From NCBI GenBank assembly GCA_964505215.1, contig CAZDGU010000005.1, positions 1-64,000 on the forward strand: a stretch of 64,000 bases of DNA, written 5' to 3'. Shown here piece by piece: positions 58,301 to 64,000 of the stretch. The stretch comes from Gracilimonas sp964505215 (GTDB lineage Bacteria; Bacteroidota; Rhodothermia; Balneolales; Balneolaceae). Numbering within the stretch: position 1 is the first letter of the stretch; each line of letters starts with the position of its first letter. Position numbers and translations under genes: made by a program. The notes under the pieces were generated by a model. The model made no database searches. It worked only from the letters and a program-made list of their open reading frames with translations, and had not been told where the DNA came from.

Positions 58301-61300
58301 GCGCATAATTCCCATCTTCGGTTTCTACGGCTTCAACCAGCAGCTCACCTTCTTCTCGCAGCGTGAGATACGCAATATCTAAAGTAGGGAGCGGCAAGTG
58401 TTCGGGCAGTAAAAGGTCAGCAAAAAAGCCGGGTGCGGGGTGAAAGCCTTCCGCATCAACCCAGCCCACGCGCGTATCGTTATAAATAATATCAGCCTGA
58501 CCGCTGCCTACGCCAAAAGGAAACAACCGAAATCTGAAGCCATCGGAGTATTCCACTTTCGCTAAATCATAGGTTTCGCCATTGAACTTTACAGAAGCAT
58601 CGGCTTCACCTTCAACCCCGAGGCCTTCTGAGTCTATTTGTAACTGGCCGGACATGCCCATGTATAATCCGGGATCCTGCAGCAGTTCGGCATCTGATTC
58701 TACGGCTTGAAAGCTGAGCGATTGATCGCTTTGGTCGATGCCCGCGGTGAACGCAAATTCTTCATCAAATAATATGCGGCCTCGTTTTATCTGTAACGTT
58801 TCAACATCAATCAGTAAGCTGTCGAACGTGGCGCCCATTACCCGGTCGGAGGGAAGTAAGAACTGTTGTCTTCCATCTACGCTAAAGCCTTCTTCGGTAA
58901 ATTCTGCTTTGTTTAACCTAAAGCTGAGCACCGGATTTTCGGCGGGAATATTCCACTCAAACGGATCCTCAATTAAAAAGCTTAGCGAATTGAAGCGGCC
59001 GCTCATCAGGTCCAGATCAAACGATCCTGAAGCGGTCTGCCCTTCCGGAAGATTCAGATTTGCAGATGCCGCCATAGAAGCCTGCTGTCCGGTTGCCGGC
59101 TCGTGCGAAAACGTTAGGCTTGAAGAATTTACCTGTGCGGTAAACGGCCCTACAGAAACATCACAAGCTGGAATGATGTTTTCTATTTCTCCAACAATTC
59201 CGGTAGTAAACGACAGCCTGCTTTGGGGAAGCTGCACCGATGGGTCGCCATCGCAAGTAAAAGGTTCGCCCAGCTTCAGGCTTCCGTCAAAATCTAAGCG
59301 GCCAATGGGCTTTTGCTCTCCGCTTTCAAGAAACTTAACACCTATTTTGCCTCCCATTTCATCAATATTAAAAGCATATCCTGAGCCTAACTCCAGCGAG
59401 CACCCTCCAAAATCAGGCAGCCGGATGCCGGCAAAAACTTCATCCCCGGCTACTTTTCCGCCTGTAAATGCCAGCCGCTGCCCTCTTACACACTCCGGAT
59501 AATTGGATTGATTAGGCACAGTTACATTTCCTGCAAAAGAAAGATCCCAAGGCCCCGGCCCGGTTTGGTTCCATGTAAAAATCGGGAATAAAAACTCTGC
59601 AATTTCCAGCGTTTCCAGCCTTACATTGTAGTTATTAATATCAAAATTGGGCAGTTGCGCTAACCCTTCCGAAAAGTCAATATTTCCAAAATGCGCGCCT
59701 TCTTTGGTGATTGTTACGTCTCTAACCTGCTGCGAGCCCCACTCCCCGAAAGAAGGAATTTCAAACTTTGCGCCTAAAGTTACTTCAAAGTCCCATTCGC
59801 CATTGTTGGAGTTGTAAGCAAGGCGCTCCAAATGGGTTTTATGCAGCTCCAATGCAAAAAAGCCCAGATCGATTTTGGGTTGAACAAATTTACAGTTTTC
59901 ATTTTGCGTTACATCATCAATTTCCAGCCCCGACTCGCTGCTTAAGTTCACCGTTGCTTGCGCTCCGCACACTTGTCCTTGCTCGGTATCAAGCCCAACG
60001 GATGAGCGAAGAGAAAAATCATACTCAAGATCTCCGGTTTCTGCTCCAATATTTAAATCACCGCTCAGGCGCTCCACCACCATGTTTATTCTGCTGCTGT
60101 TTTCCACCAGTGGAATGGCCATAGGAGCATTGCATCTGAAGGAAGTAAAGAACTGGCCGTCTATTAAATTAAAGCGAGTCAGATCACAACCGGTGTCTTC
60201 ACCCAAAATCTTTACCGAACCATCGGCCCGAATAGCAGCTCCCGGAAAAGTGGCTTCCAGAGCTTCAACTTCTACTTCAATCAGCTCGTCGTTGTAAGTA
60301 AATAATGGGTTTCCGGTTGCTTTAACCGTACCGCCCGCTCCATGATTGCTAAGCCTCAGCTTACCCGAAGTTTTAAGCCTATTTCCATCCGGACTCCGCA
60401 GCTCTATTCCGGCCGTAACGCCTTCACCCACTCTCCAGCCCACCTCTTGAATGGCCATCATTTTTGAGTCTTCGCTTAAAATATTACCCAGCGTTTCTCC
60501 ACGGCCTCTCAGCGAACCTCCCATTAATATGGGTGCATCTATAGAGCCTTTTTGAATGCGAATTCCATTTACCTGAACATCCATGCGCTGCGTGCCGCCG
60601 GTTGTAAAGGCCAGCTCAAGCGAGGCGGTTCCATTCAGTGAATAATAGTTGGGGCCTTCATCTACATCAATTCTGTCTAAATCTGTGAGCGTAGCAAAAT
60701 TCGGAATGAGTTTCAGCTCCTCCAACTCACGCACTTCCGCTATGGTTTCAGCTCCTGCTCCGGCTTTATAAACAAAGGTTTGAACCGGACTTTCACCCTC
60801 ATTTTTTATAGGAAGATCACCGCTTACAGAACTTGCCTTTACGCGCCACGCATACTCTTTGCCCGGCTCTAACGGAAGATATTCGGGCGTATAAACCAGC
60901 GTGTTCCGGCCGGTTAAGGTAGCTTCTGCATGTGCTCTGTTACTGTTAATGGCCTGCAGCGGAGTTTGTGCGTTTAATACTTCTACCAGTAGAAAGTGAT
61001 AGTCTATGGGAAATCCCGCAACAGAAACCGGCACCCAGTTAAATATGGGCGTTTCCATTGTAAGATTGGCTCCATTTGGCGGGTTAATGAGTATTGGAGC
61101 ATCCGGATACAGTACATTAAAGGGATTAACAGATGGAGTAGAAGAAATCATAGCCGACGGATCTTCCGGTATAGCTCTGATATTCAGAATGTAATTACCC
61201 TCCGGAATTACGCCTGATTGTATAATCTGCTCGGCCTGCTTTCTCCCTATCTGGTCTAATACATCTTCAAGGCTTTCATCGAAAGGAAGCTCATCAAAAA

Positions 61301-61643
61301 CTGATCTAAACACATATACACCGGGACTGAAACTTTTGAGCCCGGAAGTAATATCCAGCTCTTTTCGTCCGTCTTTCATCAAGCTGAACTGAAACCTGAA
61401 CTGAACAGGCTGCGTGTTTGTATTGTTATATCTGAAAATAACCTGATACCGTCCGCTGCGAAAGTTTTGCTCAAACTGATCGGTAAACGGAGAGCTGATA
61501 ACACTCGGAATTCCCGTAACAGTTACATTGGCCACCCCTTGAGCCATAGCCGTTTCATTAATGCCCAATATGATGTTTAACAGCATAATTACACATGCTG
61601 CAGATATGGTAATCCATCTGTTTTTTAAATAAATACGTTGCAT
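49338..61643 (-). CDS. Giant exported beta-rich protein (4101 residues)
   Basis: A 4101-residue protein with a signal peptide ending near AMAQG (residue 35). Regions: an Fn3-like head (40-330); two diverged copies of a 740-residue beta-rich block (about 510-1235 and 1245-1990); a long beta-rich, Gly-rich segment (about 2000-2880) with a GAGGGFFW motif; a helical, coiled-coil-like stretch (about 2890-3390); and C-terminal modules of about 180 residues with DPES and DPET motifs (3415-4101). It has no catalytic motif and no T9SS C-terminal domain. It lies directly between a barrel gene and an Fn3 gene, so they probably form one system. The function is not recognised. A TamB/AsmA-like groove or a DUF6603-like surface protein are possible but unproved analogies. 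Confidence 0.8.
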   Translation of the reverse strand: MQRIYLKNRWITISAACVIMLLNIILGINETAMAQGVANVTVTGIPSVISSPFTDQFEQNFRSGRYQVIFRYNNTNTQPVQFRFQFSLMKDGRKELDITSGLKSFSPGVYVFRSVFDELPFDESLEDVLDQIGRKQAEQIIQSGVIPEGNYILNIRAIPEDPSAMISSTPSVNPFNVLYPDAPILINPPNGANLTMETPIFNWVPVSVAGFPIDYHFLLVEVLNAQTPLQAINSNRAHAEATLTGRNTLVYTPEYLPLEPGKEYAWRVKASSVSGDLPIKNEGESPVQTFVYKAGAGAETIAEVRELEELKLIPNFATLTDLDRIDVDEGPNYYSLNGTASLELAFTTGGTQRMDVQVNGIRIQKGSIDAPILMGGSLRGRGETLGNILSEDSKMMAIQEVGWRVGEGVTAGIELRSPDGNRLKTSGKLRLSNHGAGGTVKATGNPLFTYNDELIEVEVEALEATFPGAAIRADGSVKILGEDTGCDLTRFNLIDGQFFTSFRCNAPMAIPLVENSSRINMVVERLSGDLNIGAETGDLEYDFSLRSSVGLDTEQGQVCGAQATVNLSSESGLEIDDVTQNENCKFVQPKIDLGFFALELHKTHLERLAYNSNNGEWDFEVTLGAKFEIPSFGEWGSQQVRDVTITKEGAHFGNIDFSEGLAQLPNFDINNYNVRLETLEIAEFLFPIFTWNQTGPGPWDLSFAGNVTVPNQSNYPECVRGQRLAFTGGKVAGDEVFAGIRLPDFGGCSLELGSGYAFNIDEMGGKIGVKFLESGEQKPIGRLDFDGSLKLGEPFTCDGDPSVQLPQSRLSFTTGIVGEIENIIPACDVSVGPFTAQVNSSSLTFSHEPATGQQASMAASANLNLPEGQTASGSFDLDLMSGRFNSLSFLIEDPFEWNIPAENPVLSFRLNKAEFTEEGFSVDGRQQFLLPSDRVMGATFDSLLIDVETLQIKRGRILFDEEFAFTAGIDQSDQSLSFQAVESDAELLQDPGLYMGMSGQLQIDSEGLGVEGEADASVKFNGETYDLAKVEYSDGFRFRLFPFGVGSGQADIIYNDTRVGWVDAEGFHPAPGFFADLLLPEHLPLPTLDIAYLTLREEGELLVEAVETEDGNYALSTLPGKSLTLTVPALNPDGSAPSATATLDNVVISGNPTQPEIIEGKVEVTVPENNPVWQLQDRGLPLTLKKIEFGSRPIDGTQITALHLLGDLHLFETDVSDAQQEFGFYIESSGIIQGNFDITGMDARIPLLPEDKASLKVEGISGLFSLVEGSVNPSYELIIDSGFELDTETGISTGAEFDLRLTPGKVDLQNFVGEELTGMPEFDFGVFGLKLKELTSIPEFNYSSEQGFNFAFALDADIRIQPEGSGEITFPLQGFEIRHDGIHLPTQNISSASIPGLELPEFEIAGFTFKPISFETVSPLTFNWGEGIAFNPDVNMSFEVDLPDFEGTGLNPPDGLTFNNVGLSDGFLTGSVEPFNPLGGVEIDLVPGLPDSPTLMISSLFGSLGKGESDDGDFQLVDINLEGMLGNIPALTIEDPSLCTENGSFTLSLVESKYFEGTVSGFEPCGYLELGPAKIEVASAELRFSVSEDEQMAELDGGVQVTLPAPAQGTPVVANGSLVLDLINGKINDGSVSINETFALNMPTGSDDPLLSFGVNRAVLSSSGLLINGGGSLQTETVQSAVQFNDLLIGFKPFGVASGNASISTNFGMEVGIQPLSLKLKEAGTAMTLDNGIDLTLNNDISLNNNGLTLSGTSTASLRFQGEEYASLEVAYEDGFSLNVGGFAVNEGRALFYEVEDGVRSQNPLAILDENGFDLGATIIAALPARIPLPSEDVAYIDIKDADDNLLVDVSANEGTGGYTISTTGTPIPVVIAAIQDQTGSPVEAGVQFSLTTDGTYSVTGGSLTLESDVSMRPILDLPVSITEFSIGENGNGLELQAGLKVELPGPLSEHPAIAHAVINSNGFAQGSVSVGNHRTAYESEIEALYTFSQSGKVEDSDETDIFEAALWGVEAEFGAANSIAFSGTLNSSLILEVSGGADPVFFAASWGDTGWDFNVDPGSLGDLKIGDAALALNDENGIRIVSDNSSFYLAMNGVISMDDVIGEPLDVTIQDLEVGVADYDTDPKLHFALGSAAGTLEDQTFTLFDGALEGLIEEPTITIHGRSVALSSASGMLTFLEKNIDYTDLVIDTRGGVTFDNIEANNIELIPGYVVMNTLTLSGSEGLRLDSEVAVTLPAPIDQTSSSIISIYRDEDNQVQVEATAPAFDLEQEYALGDFGHFELTKLAADIDPYDWEKSGIYASGDLYKNGKEESVISFGNSRNVTSNPGIGISATSPYVQFNATGNVQFTYDFSVFEVTVGFDQIAADTEGFEITLNGTLGIGGIDGMSAGSEIKYENFVINQDGVKNTGNLDGSGELTLDGIGTITIGKFFYEKYKDGTDVTIVDAAGKKPDELDGDQEGVPTRVESGVLELLCFGPCPVSGASESDVALNISINAGTDGESGGISGGVETIFFMKKASGEFELLIEGLNAGLMDNFEITAGMHYINSEDGFLLRAAASGEFNFGGQEVSAAVAGKFANIGGETSYGLFVAAKSSVGIPIVPGIVDLTGAGGGFFWKPEQADLDMVRAAVEGMGHDIVSAGKFKSPDDLTFAAQLYASLGIAGSANQYVIEGSTFLEITNKSFYMDVNGVLLGMDGSSNSPGKTMVSGAMSFMVQTDPTFISGEVRVDAEIPAVLTGTGSIEYFSAKNEGKTVWGIIGNADYSIYAGVLNGGGEFLAANEGVLLEVSVGFGIDVPVIEVKSNVTGSIWMIDDPDFSMPVGAYVVFNGKACLGVCISAEAKAAFVKHRSAGYELYGAVKGCVDLLFTDACVSAWVSVTENDFTGGFGEGDHNNLIAQAREQRDQFRAKIQAMMDGIDAAKNALSEPPVFEGPSYSAEDVIKAGANLYALDFQQRRDISSMIENGIEPPLPYATKELPSSLKSVLKNQLEQPRVYMLVDFLSFRGRAKSSLEEAIANARAISDAVSNKLSSSVEKSIEFNNDAETAFDDMLSSMSQSPVSNVIKPAVSENATQSTSFEVDEAMAESQSTSVESLREEIDKLDQQFRESIAQVEENLNEMQSMLAAEFKANRNVREGSVQLLENQASVSGSNSKGVQNVDPPIVQVIPSVNTLATAYMDVHQKLDRYFALEANLRWMNWYWALNLRSEFQDNQSSIQSGISTLNQRFNSALSNRGNPMEGKFAYQAEVFKLTQRNHAILRFSKANFEPNFPYPGGNQAPAVVRDFFNQMSNPNCEGSGLGCIRSGAAQVNEDFWYNMHVEGLKEEAEKSAQLVMDDVIPRRNSVEASVKSAHKSITQILDQFYSNKAALTSILHNMVDNYLNWKQQIELETEGGSEGLAGAGGSEYRTKLQHLAEDLMPPQITGITADPERFSAEINNIKLDNFYNTTEITWTANHGVGVIENSIQIEQGDLMNDQDILGTSIAMGSDEYLSLGENTSFTVYPFKESYIESGAIDETKLINVGLRVRGNAGNTATRRASFYVDVGPDGFAFNKDGGILGLGDDDTSVLKVDTSPPHNPVIKLGDIYPSTTSRDFGARRRAISRTYWTNKPENLTLKIQGYDPESDIASYEYAIGTTKGGTDVIDWTELQGSREFIPEIPTSQITGQTRLMNMQEGVSYYVSVRVTNGEGMVSNVKESNWPVKLDMQKPTQPGMVYVAAPLTAEVLLLGYSTPVDPVAEEIPYLSVSQADRDAWGDAITPEVSASWSKSTDQGSSGLKGYEYVVSSSERVSATDFEGDKVTFTRNLTMDYTGDESGSLLQDYDSEVYVHVRSIDYAGNGSDIYTIGPLQPADPTFPKGGRMQVKINTNDVKLYFTELPYDPETDLKGIQYSIGTSPGSSDLRSWLSSDQVDFEWNSIKNNRLSTAMHRLRSKQDPFVTIPKSALPEGVDLYINYRVVNGHGKISGIRATGPFTHDNSIPRAPSLQAGFKLANNTLRINLNNIEDPESGIKKVRYAIYSGKSRFPVKSWKNLHTHSGIKNGKFNLSKTISFTSAQVSSLQDVTKLKVKIIITNGAGMQRTITKQLKSTDVYEVIVNKQNRNRAQVGR

Positions 61644-61667
61644 AATCTTAAATTAACACTCGTTGAT

Positions 61668-63425
61668 TTAAAAGCGATGTTGAAAGCTGATTGAGCCTTC
61701 CAGTTCAGTATATTTTGTTCCCGCACCTTCTATTACATTATTGGTCCGGCTTCTCAAACTCAGTGATAAGCTTCCCTTATCATACACTCGGTAGTTAGAG
61801 GATAGATTTACCATCATTTGACGGGTTTTAAAGATGGTATTCCCTTGATTAGGCCCAACACTTTCTACTTCATTTGTATTTTGGTTGATGCCAAGATTTA
61901 CATTCACGTTCATCTTATTATCAAAAAACATATAAGAGGCGCCAAAGTCGGCTCCCAGCGTGGTATTGTCGGAGCTGGCTGACTGATAAACCAAATAATT
62001 CCCCATGCTGTTTACAGAAAATCCGGATGGAAACGTCAGGCTGTACGTCAGTGAGGTGGAGTAGGTATCGGATGAAAAATTATTGGCGTTTCCGGCAGAA
62101 GCGCTCTTAAATTCGTTACTCATATTAAAGTAAGATCCGGACACTCCAACATTGTGAATTAAGTCATTTTGCTGAATAGTTAAATTAGGCTGCAGCATAA
62201 ATGTATGCGACACCTGCGTTTGCCCTAAAGTTACCTGCTGTATGGAATCAGCCACCGCATCAGAGGAAAAGTCATTTAACATTAAATTATAATTGGCACT
62301 TAGTGTTAGCATATCTGTTACCCGGTACTGCACACCCGTACCGGCGTTAGTCGTTTTGCGGGTTTGCAGACGCGTACCTAACAAGTTATCTCTTCCAAAA
62401 CCTACATTTGCCTGCATAGACAGCCGGTTTTCAAATAACTGAATGGAAGGCGCTACCGTAATTTCCTGCTGATCATCACGAATTCTCCCAATACCCAGCG
62501 AGCGGAACCCCGGCTGAATTCTCTTATATCCAACCTGCATTCCAAACTGATGCAGGCTTAAGTCCGCGGCTGCTTTTCCGGCATACGTAACTCTGGAGCT
62601 GGTACGGGCTTTAAATAGATTATTTACAAAGGCAGGCACACCTACCGATTCTAACGGCAGGCGTTCGCTATTTATGTCGCGCGTATAGGCCGAAACGGTA
62701 ACTTGGCTCGAAACCGTGAGCTTTCTTTTAAAAAAAGCGAGCTGCACATCGGGGGTGAGGGTTAGGTTTTCCTGAGGAGTTACCGAAAGCGGTGTTCCGC
62801 CGGTGGCGTTCAAATCACTTTTTTCGTCTATAGAGTAATGAGAGCTTAAGAAGAAATGAGAACCTTTTTCATCGCCATAGCCAATTTTTCCGGCAACAGT
62901 CCATCTTTCAAATGCAGGTTCGCGAAAGCCGTCCCCAACCTGAAACTCCACTTTCCTTCGCGATTGGCCGCCTGAAACTTCAAAAAGCCATTTTCCTGGC
63001 GTTGCCGAAATGTATCCTCCTCTCACCGAGGTTCCTTTAAATCCGAATTCTGAAATATTCGGGCTTACGCTTCCGGCCTGCACGGCTAACCACTTCCAGC
63101 GGGCATTAAAGCTTATGCTGTTCATATTTTGCCGCAGTCCGGTTTGGTCGGTTGAATACAGCATATTAAGTCCCGAACTAAATCCAAAAAGGGAGAAACT
63201 CATGTTTGCATTGCTTTGAAATACAGCCGGTGCTCTCCTGTTCGAAATACCGCTGGCCGTATATCCATTTGCTTTCACCCCCACACTTCCGGAAGCCGTA
63301 AAAGGCCGGATGTCGGAGTCTTCTATAATAGGGTCGGTTTGCGCTTTCACTTCTATAGCGAGCCCAAATATTACTATTACCTGTAATATTCTTAGTATTG
63401 TGCCTCTCAAGCTGGTGTATTTCAA
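61668..63425 (-). CDS. Outer membrane beta-barrel protein of the giant-gene operon
   Basis: A 585-residue exported protein. A signal peptide ends near VKAQ (residue 29), then about 550 residues of alternating polar/hydrophobic strands, ending in a GSISFQHRF tail with C-terminal Phe, as barrels need for BAM insertion. No plug domain. It lies 24 bases before the giant gene, so the two are one transcript. It probably anchors or exports the giant protein, by analogy with other barrel-partner pairs. The family is unknown to me. Confidence 0.75.
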   Translation of the reverse strand: MKYTSLRGTILRILQVIVIFGLAIEVKAQTDPIIEDSDIRPFTASGSVGVKANGYTASGISNRRAPAVFQSNANMSFSLFGFSSGLNMLYSTDQTGLRQNMNSISFNARWKWLAVQAGSVSPNISEFGFKGTSVRGGYISATPGKWLFEVSGGQSRRKVEFQVGDGFREPAFERWTVAGKIGYGDEKGSHFFLSSHYSIDEKSDLNATGGTPLSVTPQENLTLTPDVQLAFFKRKLTVSSQVTVSAYTRDINSERLPLESVGVPAFVNNLFKARTSSRVTYAGKAAADLSLHQFGMQVGYKRIQPGFRSLGIGRIRDDQQEITVAPSIQLFENRLSMQANVGFGRDNLLGTRLQTRKTTNAGTGVQYRVTDMLTLSANYNLMLNDFSSDAVADSIQQVTLGQTQVSHTFMLQPNLTIQQNDLIHNVGVSGSYFNMSNEFKSASAGNANNFSSDTYSTSLTYSLTFPSGFSVNSMGNYLVYQSASSDNTTLGADFGASYMFFDNKMNVNVNLGINQNTNEVESVGPNQGNTIFKTRQMMVNLSSNYRVYDKGSLSLSLRSRTNNVIEGAGTKYTELEGSISFQHRF

Positions 63426-63532
63426 TCTTTAATAGGTGATGTCCACTATCATTACGTTAAAAGTTTGAAGATAGGCTCAAAAAAAGATGAGAGTTTTCCC
63501 TGAACGGAATATTTACAATTAATTATCTCTTA

Positions 63533-63598
63533 ATGGCCTTCTTGATGATACTTATCACTTACGCCATGATTCGCAAATACCCCGAAATAAAAAGATAA
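63533..63598 (+). CDS. Possible 21-residue hydrophobic peptide
   Basis: ATG to TAA encoding a short hydrophobic, then basic peptide (MAFLMILITYAMIRK...), like a single membrane helix. No Shine-Dalgarno signal or homologue is seen. Chance is quite possible. Confidence 0.15.
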   Translation: MAFLMILITYAMIRKYPEIKR

Positions 63599-63757
63599 AA
63601 GCATTGCTAAACGCCTCATTTTAAACTGTGATGTTTGTGATGATCAGGATGCAAATGGCAGTGATTTTCAGTGAACAGGGAGCAGTTTGCAGTGATCAGA
63701 TTTGGGTGGCAGGCCGGTATTGGACATAGAGCTGCAAAATTGCCTGCTTTTACCCGA

Positions 63758-63844
63758 ACGCTGCGAGGTCTTTTAGACGCTCGCAGGTTCTGCAATTGCG
63801 CTTTTATGGAGCAACCTCGCAGCGTGCAGAGCTCCTGCGAGCGT
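63758..63844. repeat. Interleaved inverted repeats (possible pseudoknot)
   Basis: The order is A (ACGCTGCGAGGT, 63758-63769), B (ACGCTCGCAGGT, 63777-63788), A' (63814-63825), B' (63834-63844). A' is the exact complement of A, and B' of 11 bases of B. A and B are themselves near copies. Confidence 0.6.
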
Positions 63845-63948
63845 TGCGGATGGGAGTTGAGAAAGTGTTTAAATCAGCTTGTTCGTAATGACAAGCTATT
63901 TATGTTGAGCAGATAGTAGTAGGTTTCTATAGCACCACACCTCTTCGA

Positions 63949-64000
63949 GCTGTGATATTTGTGATTTAGTGTGATGGATGTGATGGGTTTTGGGCGTTAA
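63949..64000. repeat. GTGAT-rich dispersed repeat, right-edge copy
   Basis: GCTGTGATATTTGTGATTTAGTG with a TGATGGATGTGATGGG continuation, running to the window end, matches 8138-8190. Confidence 0.6.

Larger units (their letters stand above)
63426..64000. other. Gene-poor right edge with repeats
   Basis: Bases upstream of the barrel gene should hold its promoter, but no clear -33/-7 pair was seen. The rest contains an alternating inverted repeat (63758-63844) and a GTGAT-rich dispersed repeat (63949-64000). The only small ORF is at 63533-63598. Confidence 0.5.

Noticed and set aside
58738..59502. 254-codon plus-strand frame inside the giant gene
   Set aside because: It opposes a coding sequence with a clear signal peptide and repeat structure. 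Ser/Pro-rich content fits an antisense shadow.
1..64000. CRISPR arrays, tRNA and rRNA genes
   Set aside because: No regularly spaced direct repeats and no tRNA or rRNA signatures were found in any intergenic region.

Overview
The window looks like a chromosomal segment from the Balneolales (Balneolaeota, Bacteroidetes/Rhodothermi side), near Balneola or Gracilimonas. This is inferred from gene content: a DUF6787-type small membrane protein, an HU-SPOR fusion, plugless TonB-type barrels and malate dehydrogenase. It also rests on Bacteroidetes-style promoters (TTG, then TAnnTTTG), mostly weak Shine-Dalgarno signals, and intergenic hairpin repeats typical of that group. No rRNA, tRNA or CRISPR array was seen.

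Left edge (1-5.4 kb, minus strand) is an AT-rich three-gene operon, DUF4007 protein - large P-loop ATPase - PAPS-reductase-like enzyme. It matches the SspB-SspC-SspD core of the Ssp DNA-phosphorothioation defence system. The sensor/effector SspE, if present, would lie beyond base 1. A cysteine desulfurase that could serve as SspA lies 12 kb away. From 5.4 to 8.5 kb is a gene-poor stretch with a DUF4382 lipoprotein between two copies of a two-hairpin repeat. One copy is interrupted by a 100-N assembly gap.

From 8.5 to 18.3 kb the minus strand carries housekeeping genes: flippase-like protein, lolA, ftsK, comB, gcvT, argS, a DsbA-like protein and the cysteine desulfurase. nadC and nadA run divergently from the desulfurase. 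From 20.6 to 26.3 kb is an envelope operon: outer-membrane barrel, HU-like protein, HU-SPOR fusion, ExbB, ExbD, TonB. Next come ribBA (with a degenerate GTP cyclohydrolase II half), yajC, a penicillin acylase and an amidinotransferase on the minus strand. ddl, a solute-binding lipoprotein, nadK and mdh follow on the plus strand.

At 37.4-39.0 kb is an AbiE-type type IV toxin-antitoxin pair with a perfect 17-bp inverted repeat upstream, a probable operator. A sodium/alanine symporter, an SDR, a two-component pair, an aquaporin and a DUF6787 protein follow.

The right third (45-63.4 kb, minus strand) is the most unusual part. It is a putative operon of an outer-membrane barrel, a 4101-residue exported beta-rich protein with a diverged internal ~740-residue duplication, a long helical region and repeated C-terminal modules, a fibronectin-III protein and a TPR protein. 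I cannot assign this cluster to a described system. It is the best candidate for something new.
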